Part shown: piece after piece, positions 36,196-45,164 of the stretch
Position numbering within the stretch: position 1 is the first letter of the stretch
Layout: each line of letters opens with the position of its first letter
From: Verrucomicrobium sp. BvORR106
GTDB lineage: Bacteria; Verrucomicrobiota; Verrucomicrobiia; Verrucomicrobiales; Verrucomicrobiaceae
Assembly (NCBI RefSeq): GCF_000739655.1
Contig: NZ_BATR01000124.1
Coordinates: 1-64,000, forward strand
DNA length: 64,000 nt
Direction: 5' to 3'
Notes under the pieces: model-generated
Seen by the model: the letters and a program-made list of their open reading frames with translations, nothing else
What the model was told of the DNA's origin: nothing
The model's database searches: none
Translations under genes and position numbers: made by a program

Positions 36196-37826
36196 TTTTC
36201 ATCGTAAGAATCACCAGTATCGCTGAACAACTTTTGAGCTATCCCGAGATTTTTACAGAAGTCGATTTCGATTTTCTGGAGGACTTCACGACGTACTCGC
36301 AGGAATCCGCGATAGTCTCCAGCTCCATATGCCAATTGGGCTTCTTCGGAGATTGCATGGCTCCTCAACCATTCTGCGCTGGCTCCGCGAATGCCCAATC
36401 CAATGAGATCTAGCCTTATCAAGTTAGCGTCCGTCTGAGGCATGAGAAAACGATTTTCTGGCCCTGAAAACTGGTCGGACTCAACTTGGCGACGATGTAC
36501 AAGTTGCACAAGTGCCTGAGGTCCGGCTCCTGCAAGTGCGGCAATGCCGTCGTGTTCGGCGCCGAGTAGATCAAGCGGGTGGAGTTCAGTAAGCCGAACT
36601 GCGAGGGCCTTGCTTCTGGCAGCTCTGAAGTCGTATCTTCGAAGAGTGAAGTCAGCATAATGTTGTTGCAGAAGAAAATCGGGGGTGCGATTCTTCGCAA
36701 TTTGCCGAACATCTTGAAGTGCACTGTGGACAGCGCGGTCAGATGCGCCAAGAAAATAGGAGGTGTAAGTAGTGATCCAAAACCATTTGACGAGTTGGCT
36801 GATGACTGACTCACTAGGATTGGGGTTGAGTCGCATTGCTTCTGCCAGCAAAACGCCCTGATAGCTATAAGGAACTACGCCTGGTCCCGCTATGTTGCAG
36901 TGTCTCTTCAAAAAATTGCCAGCTCTGACGAGATTCTGAGCGGCTTCGCTGATAAGAACTGGATCACTTGATATTCTGTCGCTGGTTTGCTGGGCATCCG
37001 GCTTCGCGATGTCAAGATCCTGGCTTGCCCTAACTGTCGCTAAAATGTACTTGATGTCAAGGGTTGACCAGCCAATGTCGCCTAAGGTGTCGATAGCTTC
37101 TGCGAGGGTTTTTCGGAGATCGAAGTCTGTATTGTAGCTCAGCGCAACTACCATGTCTGCATCGCTCATCCGTGTGCCACCACTGTTGACACGTTGGAAT
37201 GCGACTGTGGCACTTCTTAGGTCGTTCGTAACAATAGGAACCACGGGTATTTTGTAGCTCCTCATTGCCAGTGCTAGTTTGTCAATTGCGTCGATATCAT
37301 CATCGGTGGCACCGTTTGAAATGAGCATTCGCTGATGCTTTAGGAGTGCGACGCTATCTAAGAGAATGTTGGTTGGAACAAGGTGAATTGCGCGACTCCC
37401 TTTGGTGTTTACTACAAATGATTGATCCCGCAGGTCGAAATGAATATCCCATGACAAATCGCTACTCTCCGAATCTGATTCTACGGTGAGAGTCCTTCGA
37501 GAACACAGTGCTCCGAATAGCGTGGTGAGTCTTTGGTGTCCATCAAGGAGATACTGCCACGGGGGTCCTTCTATTTTAGTGGTTGGCACAGCGACTCCCG
37601 CAACACTGGGCATAGTTTCAAGCATGTGCTCAGTAGTTCTCCATACTAATACACTGCCGATTGGAAGACCTTCCCGGACGCTTTGAAGTAAGGTGAGGCG
37701 TTGCTGTGTTGTCCAAACAAATGGGCGTTGGAATCTAGGGATTAGAATAGTTCCACGCTGGAGTTCATCAATTAATTGCTGAAGACTCTGAACTTGCGGG
37801 TCAGAGTAGAATGTAGGGAGCGTCAT
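36192..37826 (-). CDS. DUF262 (ParB/GmrS-like) protein, third gene of defence-like island
   Basis: A 544-residue protein. The N-terminal DUF262 domain is recognised from the RFQRPFVWTTQQRLTLLQSV segment (residues 31-50) and LLDGHQRLTTLFGAL (residues 93-107), where DGHQR stands for the usual DGQQR nucleotide-binding motif. VAFQRVNSGGTRMSDADMVV is another family block. The C-terminal tail (WLRSHAISEEAQLAYGAGDY then RGFLRVRREVLQKIEI) resembles that of DUF262-DUF1524 proteins, but no HNH signature was seen. Related proteins include GmrS and SspE, which act against phage DNA. The start overlaps the stop of the TOPRIM-like gene (ATGA), so translation is coupled. Local GC is lower than in neighbours. 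Confidence 0.85.
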   Translation of the reverse strand: MTLPTFYSDPQVQSLQQLIDELQRGTILIPRFQRPFVWTTQQRLTLLQSVREGLPIGSVLVWRTTEHMLETMPSVAGVAVPTTKIEGPPWQYLLDGHQRLTTLFGALCSRRTLTVESDSESSDLSWDIHFDLRDQSFVVNTKGSRAIHLVPTNILLDSVALLKHQRMLISNGATDDDIDAIDKLALAMRSYKIPVVPIVTNDLRSATVAFQRVNSGGTRMSDADMVVALSYNTDFDLRKTLAEAIDTLGDIGWSTLDIKYILATVRASQDLDIAKPDAQQTSDRISSDPVLISEAAQNLVRAGNFLKRHCNIAGPGVVPYSYQGVLLAEAMRLNPNPSESVISQLVKWFWITTYTSYFLGASDRAVHSALQDVRQIAKNRTPDFLLQQHYADFTLRRYDFRAARSKALAVRLTELHPLDLLGAEHDGIAALAGAGPQALVQLVHRRQVESDQFSGPENRFLMPQTDANLIRLDLIGLGIRGASAEWLRSHAISEEAQLAYGAGDYRGFLRVRREVLQKIEIDFCKNLGIAQKLFSDTGDSYDEN

Positions 37827-38812
37827 AGCATTGAAGTCAAAATGTTCATCATCGAAGATATTTCTGACGCACAGTCTTCGTCGGCGAACCAAGTCTCGTC
37901 CCAATATGATTCTTGCCGAAAGAGGTCGACTATGCCTCGCCCGAATCCATTCCGTAGTTGATTTGTACGCGTGCTATCCAATCCCGAAAACGTGTTTGCT
38001 TCTGGGTCATCGGTGCGACGTGCATCAGAGTGAAGTCCGCCCTTGAAGTTGTAAAAATGCCGTTGTTCTTCGTTCAGACTCAAGAATGCAGCAACGAGTT
38101 CCGCCTTTTTTTCCTTATTTGCCCATATTCCCAGTAGCTCCCGAGGCATGTAATTCTCAATCATTCTCCTCTCTAGTCGATGAAAAAGTATGTGGGGTTG
38201 GCACGCTTCGGATACCAATGTTGATGACTGGCTGGGTCGCGCACGTCGAAGGCCATCATGGTCGAATACAACGTATGTGCGAAGTTGTTCGATTGCACGT
38301 TCGCGCATGTCGCGAAGACTGTTGAGCATTTCCCCCAATCCTCCGCAGTGATCGAATATGAGCCATCCCTGACTTTCGAAATTAACAATCTTCTCACGCA
38401 TCCAGGGTTTTGCAAAGGATAGTAAAAATGCGCGGTCATTGCGTCGATTTTCGACCAAAATACGAAATGGGCGGGCGAGGAAGGTTAGTACGTCACTAAC
38501 CTTGACAAGAGGCGTGCTGAGGCTCCAAAGCGAGACTTGGCCAAATACCGCTGAAATTTGTACACTAGAAGGCCGGAGAGCCTCATCCTCTAGGCTTGAG
38601 GCAAGAGTAAGTTGACACTCTTCCTTCAATATTGGATTCAATGTAGTTAGCCATTTGGTAACCGGATGGTCCTTATCTGATTCGTCCTCTGTGTCGTAAA
38701 GCGGTGACGTCAAGACTCGGCAACGTCCTCGAAAGGCGTATCCAAACAAAGCGACGAGGTCGAGCTGAGTTGATGGGGATGTGAGGGCTGACTGATCAAC
38801 GGTTACCAGCAT
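37823..38812 (-). CDS. TOPRIM-like protein, possible AriB-type effector
   Basis: A 329-residue protein. The central segment has TOPRIM-like signposts in order: RILVENRRNDRAFLLSF (acidic Glu 121 and Asp 126), FDHCGGLGEML (glycine-rich turn), TYVVFDHDGLRRARP (Asp 184 and Asp 186, a D-x-D pair), and LERRMIENYMPREL (the E-N-Y stretch common in DUF4435 proteins). This order is that of DUF4435/AriB, the TOPRIM effector of the PARIS anti-phage system. The first 100 residues are not recognised. It overlaps the upstream ATPase gene by 17 bp and the downstream DUF262 gene by 4 bp. The assignment rests on motif order only; nuclease activity is inferred. Confidence 0.6.
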   Translation of the reverse strand: MLVTVDQSALTSPSTQLDLVALFGYAFRGRCRVLTSPLYDTEDESDKDHPVTKWLTTLNPILKEECQLTLASSLEDEALRPSSVQISAVFGQVSLWSLSTPLVKVSDVLTFLARPFRILVENRRNDRAFLLSFAKPWMREKIVNFESQGWLIFDHCGGLGEMLNSLRDMRERAIEQLRTYVVFDHDGLRRARPSQSSTLVSEACQPHILFHRLERRMIENYMPRELLGIWANKEKKAELVAAFLSLNEEQRHFYNFKGGLHSDARRTDDPEANTFSGLDSTRTNQLRNGFGRGIVDLFRQESYWDETWFADEDCASEISSMMNILTSML

Positions 38813-40085
38813 TGATGCGCTCCTTTTGTTTGGCTAGTAGTTTTTTTGCTTGTGCTGTGTCCTCCGAAAAAACCCCATGCGGAAAGCTCTGGCCATCTTT
38901 CGGTCTGCCAAATGCATCAAATTCTATGCGTTCGATGAGACTTTGTCCTGATGGATTGCTGTAGACCCAATATACTATGACATTTTTTGGATCTAGTAGC
39001 TCCGCGGCGATTTGATATTGTAGTTCCAGTAGGACGATTTCCGAGTGAGTTTCGAGGACGATTTGAGGAGGGCTGGGGGAGGTTGCAATTGAGCAAAAAC
39101 GCTCAGCCAATGCCGCATGAAATCGCGGGTGAAGATGCGATTCTGGCTCCTCGATCGATAGAATGCGTGGAGAATTGCGGTGGGCGATTTTGGCCATCTC
39201 GGCCGCTACCAGTACTGGTAGAACCTGCGCTAAACCTTCACCAGCATCGATTAGGGGGACTCGAACGGGGTTTGAGTTTAGAGTTTCGAGGACAAGCTGA
39301 AAGTGTTCACCCACCGGAACTGTTAGCAGACGTCGATTGGTGTGTGCCTCGAACCACTGCGACACATTTGATAACACTTCTTTGTCATAGGCTAGCACTT
39401 CTGCAGCAGCCTGTCCCTCTGGACCTAGAAATCTCGGGCGCGAACCAGAAAAGGTAGTTAACCTTTCAGGACGAACTCGGACGGATGAGATCCACTGAAC
39501 CAGCGTCTGGGTGCTAAGCAATTCGGATCGCAGGTTGCTTAACAGATCGTCGACTTCATTGAAGGAGGTCGAGTTTGCCGCGGGAAGAAGGCCCTCGAAT
39601 TCTAGATCAAGCGCTCCACAAGGTTTACCTCTCAGCGTAACTTGGTGCAGCTTCCACGCTTCGATATTATCAGATCCAAGATCAATGACGGCATCTAAGA
39701 TTTGGGCGTCGTCGTCATTAATTTGAAATTGCTCAACGATATGGCGGTTGTCCTCTGCAAGCTCCAACAAGGTCCAGTTAGCCCTAAAGCTTCTCTGAAC
39801 ACTGTTAACATAGCCACCAAAAGCCATGGAAAATTTTAGGCGATTTGAAGTCCTAAGCGGCGGCCTAGTTAAGATGTCGCTGAAACTGGCTCCCCTTGCC
39901 GCTGGGGATGCTAGATCTAAAGGAGCGTCGGGGTGTCGAATAGAAGACGCCAGAAGCGGTAGCGCTCTCAACAAGGCGCTTTTCCCCGCGTTGTTGAGAC
40001 CAAAGAAAAGCGTCAGCGGCTTGAGCTCAATCGTGGTGGGGGCGACAAAAGATCGATAATTTTCCAAGGTTACGGCAGTCCACAT
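38796..40085 (-). CDS. OLD/AAA15-family ABC-type ATPase, possible AriA-type sensor
   Basis: A 429-residue ATPase. It opens WTAVTLENYRSFVAPTTIEL, followed by Walker A FFGLNNAGKSALLRALPLL (residues 28-46), the G-x-N-x-x-G-K-S form of OLD-type enzymes. Walker B is RILSIEEPESHLHPRFHAAL and the switch His is in VLETHSEIVL. The protein ends soon after, without the C-terminal TOPRIM domain of OLD and GajA; a separate TOPRIM-like gene follows at once. This split layout is that of AriA in PARIS. ATG 40085 was preferred to TTG 40106. It is the first gene of the coupled three-gene minus-strand unit, with visibly lower GC than the flanks. Confidence 0.85.
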   Translation of the reverse strand: MWTAVTLENYRSFVAPTTIELKPLTLFFGLNNAGKSALLRALPLLASSIRHPDAPLDLASPAARGASFSDILTRPPLRTSNRLKFSMAFGGYVNSVQRSFRANWTLLELAEDNRHIVEQFQINDDDAQILDAVIDLGSDNIEAWKLHQVTLRGKPCGALDLEFEGLLPAANSTSFNEVDDLLSNLRSELLSTQTLVQWISSVRVRPERLTTFSGSRPRFLGPEGQAAAEVLAYDKEVLSNVSQWFEAHTNRRLLTVPVGEHFQLVLETLNSNPVRVPLIDAGEGLAQVLPVLVAAEMAKIAHRNSPRILSIEEPESHLHPRFHAALAERFCSIATSPSPPQIVLETHSEIVLLELQYQIAAELLDPKNVIVYWVYSNPSGQSLIERIEFDAFGRPKDGQSFPHGVFSEDTAQAKKLLAKQKERINAGNR

Positions 40086-40501
40086 CAGACGCGATTTATA
40101 GCCCAAATCTGCCGGGTGTCTCCAAATATGCTTGAAATTGGAGCGTCAGTTCTTGTGCTGACATCAATGTGTCGAATCCGGCTTAGTCCACCCCTTCATC
40201 CCCCTGCGACAAGTCCTCCTTCCGATGGAGTGGGGTGGGATCGGAGTTGTCCACTTTGGCAAGCTGGTCGTTCTCCTGTGCTACTTCGCTCTTTTTGAGT
40301 TTCTTGTGCTTGCCTTCGGCATCGCTGTTCACGAAGCCCTGTGAGGAGGGTGGGGTGATTTTCATGGCAGTAGAGGTGGTTGAAGGGAGATCGCCCCTCG
40401 GCTGGGCTGCGGCGGTAGGGGGCGTGAGAGGCTCCCATGGGGATGAACCTAAAAATGGCACGGGTGGTGCTTCTTTAGGGAAGGCTAGACCTCCGGACAA
40501 G
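40086..40501. other. Promoter region with a possible small minus-strand gene (40183-40365)
   Basis: About 400 bp between the divergent defence-like island and the sensor kinase gene. A minus-strand frame at 40183-40365 would encode a 60-residue hydrophilic peptide, MKITPPSSQGFVNSDAEGKH then KKLKKSEVAQENDQLAKVDN, with composition like a real small protein but no recognised family and no clear ribosome binding site. Otherwise no feature is seen. Confidence 0.3.
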
Positions 40502-42967
40502 ATGCCCAAACCGTCTCAACCTCAACTGACTGCCAAGGCCTCTGCGCTGGCCGTGCTCAGTCTGGGGCTGGCGCTGACCGTCTGGGTCAGTGGATTGCTC
40601 TGGAAAGGAAAACAGCGTTCCTGGGAAGAGGAAGTACGTCGTCTGGGCCAGGATCGGGCCGAGCTGCTCCGGGGCCAGGTACTACGGTCCATGGAGGTGC
40701 TGCACGCCATGGTGGCGCTGTATGTGGCGCGCGGTGGAGAGGTGACCCGCACCGAGTTCCGGGACTTTGTGAATGAAGCGCTGGCCCGGCAGCCAGAACT
40801 ACAGGCCCTGGCGTGGGATCCCCGGGTAGCCGGCAGTGAGCGCGATGCGTGGGAGGCCCGGGCCCGCCAGGAGGGATTCCCGAACTTTCACTTCACGGAG
40901 GAGAAGTCCGAGGGGCACATGGCTCCCGCCCGGGTTCGCGAGGAGTACTTTCCTGTATTCTATCTGGAGAGCTTGCAGCGCAACGCCCAGGCACTGGGCT
41001 TTGATGTGGGATCCGAGCCCACCCGCCGGTCCGCTTTGGAACAGGCAAGGGACACGGGGCGGGCGACTGCGACAGCTCCCATCCGCCTCGCGCAGGAGAC
41101 GGGGTCGCAGCGGGGGTTCCTGGTTTTTGAGCCCCTCTATCGCGGGCAGGCGGCTACAGAGGAAGAGCGCCGCTTGAAGCTCCAGGGCTTTGCCACCGCC
41201 GTGTTCCGGATTGGCGACATGGTGGAGATGTCCCTGCGACATGCCAGCAAGCGGGAGATCCTCCTGACGGTGAGGGACCTCACTGACGGCCAGTTGATCC
41301 ACCGGCAGGAAGGGACACGGCTGAAAGGGGCTCCGGTTTGGGAAACTACCCTCGATGTGGCCGGGCGTCGTTGGGCGCTCCTCTTCGAGCCTGCTCCGGG
41401 CTTCTCCCGATTTCGCACCGATGGCATGCCCTGGGTGGCATTCGGGGCGGGCAGTCTGATCTCCGTCTTGCTGGCCGGGCATCTGTGGTCACTGGCCCGG
41501 CGGGCCGCAGAGATTCGCGAGTCGAACGCGATCCTGCTCAACGAGGTGGCAATCCGGAAGGCGGCCGAGGCGGCGGCGGACGCGGCCAATCAGGCTAAAT
41601 CCGAGTTCCTGGCCAACATGAGCCACGAGATTCGCACGCCTATGAACGCGATTCTGGGCTACTCCCAGATCCTCGCACGTGAGCCGACCTTGCACCCCTT
41701 CCATCGCGACGCAGTGGCCACCATCCAGCACAGCGGCGACCACCTGCTGCACCTGATCAACGAGATTCTGGATCTCTCCAAGATCGACGCGGGAAGGATG
41801 GAACTCTCGCTCTCCGAGTTTGATCTCACCGCCACGCTCCGGGATCTGGAGGGCATGTTCCAGCAGCGGTGCGAGGAGAAACAACTGGGATTGCGCCTGG
41901 AGCTTCCCGGTGTGGATCACTCCTTCATGGTGAGAGGGGATGAGGGCAAGCTGCGCCAGGTCCTGATCAATCTGCTGGCCAATGCGGTCAAGTTCACCAG
42001 TCGTGGACGCGTGACCCTGCGTGCCCTGCCGGGCGATGCGGATGTGTGGAGGTTTGAGGTGGAGGATACCGGGACGGGCATCAGCGAGGAGCTGCTGGAA
42101 CGGATCTTTGAGCCGTTCCAGCAGGGAGGCGTGACCACCGTTCCCGGCGGCACGGGATTGGGACTCGCCATTGCCAGAAAGCAGATGGAGATCATGGGCG
42201 GCAGCCTTACCGTTCGTTCAGAAGTGGGGAGGGGATCCTGTTTCAGTGCCACGCTGGCCTTGCCCCAGACGGCGGCGGCAAGGTCTGGCAATGGTCGGCA
42301 CACGACACCGAGAGTGCTGCATCTGGCCGCAGGCTACAAGGTGCGGGCCCTGGTGGTGGATGACATTGCCGAGAATCGCGAAGTCTTGGCCACGCTCCTG
42401 ACACTGGTGGGCTGCGAGGTGGTCTTGGCTGAAAACGGACGTCAAGCTATCGAAGTCGTGCGGGTATCCAGGCCGCAGATCGTGTTCATGGACATGCGCA
42501 TGCCCGAGCTCGATGGCATCGAAGCCACCCGTCGACTGGTCGAGGAGTTCGGCAGTATGGGGCTCAAGATTGTGGCGACCTCCGCCTCCGCCCTGGCTCA
42601 TGAGCGGGAGGCCTATCTCAAGACCGGGTGCGATGACTTCGTGGCCAAGCCATTCCGTGCGGAGCGCATCTACGGATGCATGGAGACTCTGCTGGAGGTG
42701 AAGTTCGAATACGAACCTCTGCCCGATGGCCATGCCAGCGGGGAGGAGTCTGTTGATCTTCGCCAAGTGAGTCTGCCGGAAGAACTGGCGACCCGTCTCA
42801 CGATGGCCGCAGAGCTGCACAGCGCTACGGTGTTAAAGGGATGTCTCGTGGAAATGGAGCAACTAGGTCCGGCCGGGGAACGTCTGGCGCAGCACCTCCG
42901 CGAATTCTTGGCCAGCTATGACATGAAGACCATCCAACGCATCGTGGCGCAGATCCCCGTCACCTGA
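40502..42967 (+). CDS. CHASE-domain hybrid sensor histidine kinase
   Basis: An 821-residue membrane kinase. A helix near residues 11-32 (LAVLSLGLALTVWVSGLL) leads into a periplasmic CHASE domain (FVNEALARQPELQALAWDPR, SQRGFLVFEPLYRG), then a second helix (MPWVAFGAGSLISVLLAGHL). The kinase core has HisKA with the phospho-acceptor His 375 in FLANMSHEIRTPMN and HATPase with VRGDEGKLRQVLINLLANAV, FEVEDTGTGISEELLERIFE and GGTGLGLAIARKQ. A receiver domain follows with acceptor Asp 664 (IVFMDMRMPELDG). The last 90 residues are helical and HPt-like in position but without a clear acceptor His. It lies 14 bp upstream of a sigma-54 response regulator, its probable partner. CHASE ligands are often small organic molecules. 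Confidence 0.93.
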   Translation: MPKPSQPQLTAKASALAVLSLGLALTVWVSGLLWKGKQRSWEEEVRRLGQDRAELLRGQVLRSMEVLHAMVALYVARGGEVTRTEFRDFVNEALARQPELQALAWDPRVAGSERDAWEARARQEGFPNFHFTEEKSEGHMAPARVREEYFPVFYLESLQRNAQALGFDVGSEPTRRSALEQARDTGRATATAPIRLAQETGSQRGFLVFEPLYRGQAATEEERRLKLQGFATAVFRIGDMVEMSLRHASKREILLTVRDLTDGQLIHRQEGTRLKGAPVWETTLDVAGRRWALLFEPAPGFSRFRTDGMPWVAFGAGSLISVLLAGHLWSLARRAAEIRESNAILLNEVAIRKAAEAAADAANQAKSEFLANMSHEIRTPMNAILGYSQILAREPTLHPFHRDAVATIQHSGDHLLHLINEILDLSKIDAGRMELSLSEFDLTATLRDLEGMFQQRCEEKQLGLRLELPGVDHSFMVRGDEGKLRQVLINLLANAVKFTSRGRVTLRALPGDADVWRFEVEDTGTGISEELLERIFEPFQQGGVTTVPGGTGLGLAIARKQMEIMGGSLTVRSEVGRGSCFSATLALPQTAAARSGNGRHTTPRVLHLAAGYKVRALVVDDIAENREVLATLLTLVGCEVVLAENGRQAIEVVRVSRPQIVFMDMRMPELDGIEATRRLVEEFGSMGLKIVATSASALAHEREAYLKTGCDDFVAKPFRAERIYGCMETLLEVKFEYEPLPDGHASGEESVDLRQVSLPEELATRLTMAAELHSATVLKGCLVEMEQLGPAGERLAQHLREFLASYDMKTIQRIVAQIPVT

Positions 42968-42981
42968 CCGACCTCACCTGC

Positions 42982-44454
42982 ATGATCCGTCAACGCATCC
43001 TCATCGCCGACGACACCCCGGCCAGCCTCAGTCTCATCAGCAATGTCCTCGAACCGCGGGGGTATGAGATCCTGGCCGTCTCGAACGGCAGGGACGCCCT
43101 GCAACTCGCGCCCAAGGCCAAGCCGGATCTCATCTTGCTGGATGTGATGATGCCGGGTCAGGACGGATTCATGGTCTGTCGCGAGCTGAAGGCGGCCGAC
43201 GAGACCCGCAACATTCCTGTCATCTTTGTCACCAGCCGCAATGAGATCGAGAGCGTGGTGCGCGGGTTTCAAGTGGGGGCGGTGGATTACATTTACAAGC
43301 CCTTCCAGGCGCAGGAGGTGGTCACCCGTGTGGCCACCCATCTGAAGCTCAGCCTGCTCACGCGGGAACTGCAGCAGCGCAATGACGAGCTGGAGCAGGA
43401 GATCCTGAAACGCCGGGAGGCGGAGCAGGCGCGGGACAAGGCCGCACAGCGCCTCTCCAGTCTGGCAACCCGGGAAGCCCAGCGCTGGGGGCTGGGCGGT
43501 TTCGTCGGGGAAAGCCCGCATCTGCGGCGCATCTTGGATGACATCAACCGCCTCCAGCAGTTCGGCAAAACCAGTGTGCTGATCACCGGCGAGAGCGGCA
43601 CAGGGAAGGAACTTGTAGCCCGCGCCGTGCATCATCATAGCCCTCGTGCCGAGGGGCCCTTCGTCGCGGTGAACTGCGTGGCAGTACCGGGCGAACTGGC
43701 GGAGTCGCTTTTCTTCGGCCACTTGAAAGGCAGCTTCACGGGAGCCACGAATGATAGGAAAGGGTACTTCGAGCTCGCTGACGGAGGGACCTTATTCCTG
43801 GATGAAATCGGCGATATGCCCGCCGCTCTCCAGGCCAAGCTTCTGAGGGTGCTGGAGGACGGTGAGGTGACGCCGGTGGGTGGGACCAAGCCGCGCAAGG
43901 TGGACGTGCGCGTGGTGAGCGCCACCAATGCGAACCTCCAGGACAAGATTGCCTCTGGTGACTTCCGTCAGGATTTGTATTTCCGTCTCGCCCGCTATTC
44001 AGTACACACGCCGCCGCTCCGCGAGCGATCCGAGGACCTGTCATTGCTGTCGTCGCACTTCCTAAGCCTGTTTGCCGGGGAAATGGGCATGACCGCACCC
44101 ACGCTCAGCCGGGAGGCTCTTGCGGTTTTGGGAAATTACGCCTTTCCAGGAAATGTGCGCGAGTTGAAGAACGTCATCGAGCGCGCGCTCATCCTGAGTG
44201 GTGGCGAGACGATCAAGAAGGACCACCTGCAATTGCTTGAGCCGGCTGGTGATCGCCCTTCAACTTCCCGACCAACCTCAACAGCCTCCATCTCAGCTTC
44301 GGAGGGGATCCCGTTCAACCTCGAGGAGGCTGAACAGGTCTTGATTCAAAGGGCGCTGGAGCAGACGGGTGGCAATGTTGCCGAAGCGGCCCGATTGCTG
44401 GACGTGAATCGCAGCCGCATCTACCGCCGATTCCCGCACCTGGCCAAGGGGTAA
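42982..44454 (+). CDS. NtrC-type sigma-54-dependent response regulator
   Basis: A 490-residue protein. The receiver domain has acceptor Asp 54 (LILLDVMMPGQDGFMVCREL). A short coiled coil follows (LLTRELQQRNDELEQEILKR). The AAA+ domain has Walker A ITGESGTGKELVARAVHH, the sigma-54 contact loop as GSFTGA (usually GAFTGA), Walker B GGTLFLDEIGDMP and the arginine-finger region DLYFRLARYSVHTPPLRERS. The C-terminal Fis-type HTH is GGNVAEAARLLDVNRSRIYR. It should activate sigma-54 promoters when phosphorylated, most likely by the adjacent CHASE kinase. The stop is 3 bp from the convergent SHD1-like gene. Confidence 0.94.
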   Translation: MIRQRILIADDTPASLSLISNVLEPRGYEILAVSNGRDALQLAPKAKPDLILLDVMMPGQDGFMVCRELKAADETRNIPVIFVTSRNEIESVVRGFQVGAVDYIYKPFQAQEVVTRVATHLKLSLLTRELQQRNDELEQEILKRREAEQARDKAAQRLSSLATREAQRWGLGGFVGESPHLRRILDDINRLQQFGKTSVLITGESGTGKELVARAVHHHSPRAEGPFVAVNCVAVPGELAESLFFGHLKGSFTGATNDRKGYFELADGGTLFLDEIGDMPAALQAKLLRVLEDGEVTPVGGTKPRKVDVRVVSATNANLQDKIASGDFRQDLYFRLARYSVHTPPLRERSEDLSLLSSHFLSLFAGEMGMTAPTLSREALAVLGNYAFPGNVRELKNVIERALILSGGETIKKDHLQLLEPAGDRPSTSRPTSTASISASEGIPFNLEEAEQVLIQRALEQTGGNVAEAARLLDVNRSRIYRRFPHLAKG

Positions 44455-44456
44455 GG

Positions 44457-45116
44457 CTACTGGGCTTGCTGATACAGGGCGTTGATTTCGGCCTGAACAG
44501 CGGGGTCAAACTTGTCGATGGGAACCTCGAACACGACCCCGTCAGCAGCGCGTTTGAAGCGGGCTGTCGTGGCGTTGGCAAAGCCTTCCAGGCTGGCGCT
44601 CAATAGACGGCCATCCGCGCTTTTCCAGTCCTTGACTGGGGTGGGGAGGGCTGCTGCTGGTGCGGGAGCAGGGGAAGGAGTTGGAGTTGGAGTTGGCGCG
44701 GCAGCGGCAACTGCGGGGGCCGGTGCCGGTGAAGGTGCTTCGACAGGAGCCATCTCTGTCGAAGCCACAGGTGGGGTGCTGGCGGGTGTGACGGAAGCTG
44801 GAGTCTTGTCGGCGGGGGGCGAAGATTCAGGGCGCTTGGTCAGGGTTTCGTCCACCTTGGGCTCTTTGGCTTCAAAATAAGTGAACAGGGCATCCTTGGA
44901 ATTGGTACCTGTGTGAACCTGCGGCGTTGCGTTTTCATCGGCTGTCGCAGGCCCCGTGAGCACTCGATCATAAAGGGCGATGCCTCGGAGCCCCACAGCT
45001 ACCTTTGCAGGTTTGTCAGGCAGTGCTGCCACACAATGCTGCGCTACACCCCACGCGGCTTCACCCATGAACTCTTTGGCTTCGTCCGTGTACTTGCGCA
45101 GTTCTGGCACATGCAC
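44457..45116 (-). CDS. C-terminal part of an interrupted gene; SHD1-like domain protein
   Basis: As an independent gene it would start at GTG 45116 and encode 219 residues: a helical segment (VPELRKYTDEAKEFMGEAAW), a long Pro/Ala-rich linker, and a C-terminal SHD1-like domain (DWKSADGRLLSASLEGF then VVFEVPIDKFDPAVQAEIN), a fold frequent in Planctomycetes and Verrucomicrobia exported proteins. However, it lies in the same frame as the upstream gene ending at 45165, and the 16 codons between (EFITFCHLAEDTCAFLV) read like natural protein sequence. A single gene of about 417 residues broken by an in-frame TGA is therefore likely. No good ribosome binding site precedes the GTG. Confidence 0.65.
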   Translation of the reverse strand: MHVPELRKYTDEAKEFMGEAAWGVAQHCVAALPDKPAKVAVGLRGIALYDRVLTGPATADENATPQVHTGTNSKDALFTYFEAKEPKVDETLTKRPESSPPADKTPASVTPASTPPVASTEMAPVEAPSPAPAPAVAAAAPTPTPTPSPAPAPAAALPTPVKDWKSADGRLLSASLEGFANATTARFKRAADGVVFEVPIDKFDPAVQAEINALYQQAQ

Positions 45117-45164
45117 GAGAAACGCACAGGTGTCCTCTGCAAGGTGGCAGAAGGTGATGAACTC

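Noticed and set aside
37823..40085. Firm naming of the genes as ariA and ariB
   Set aside because: Only motif order was seen; the TOPRIM assignment of the second protein is not certain enough for gene symbols.
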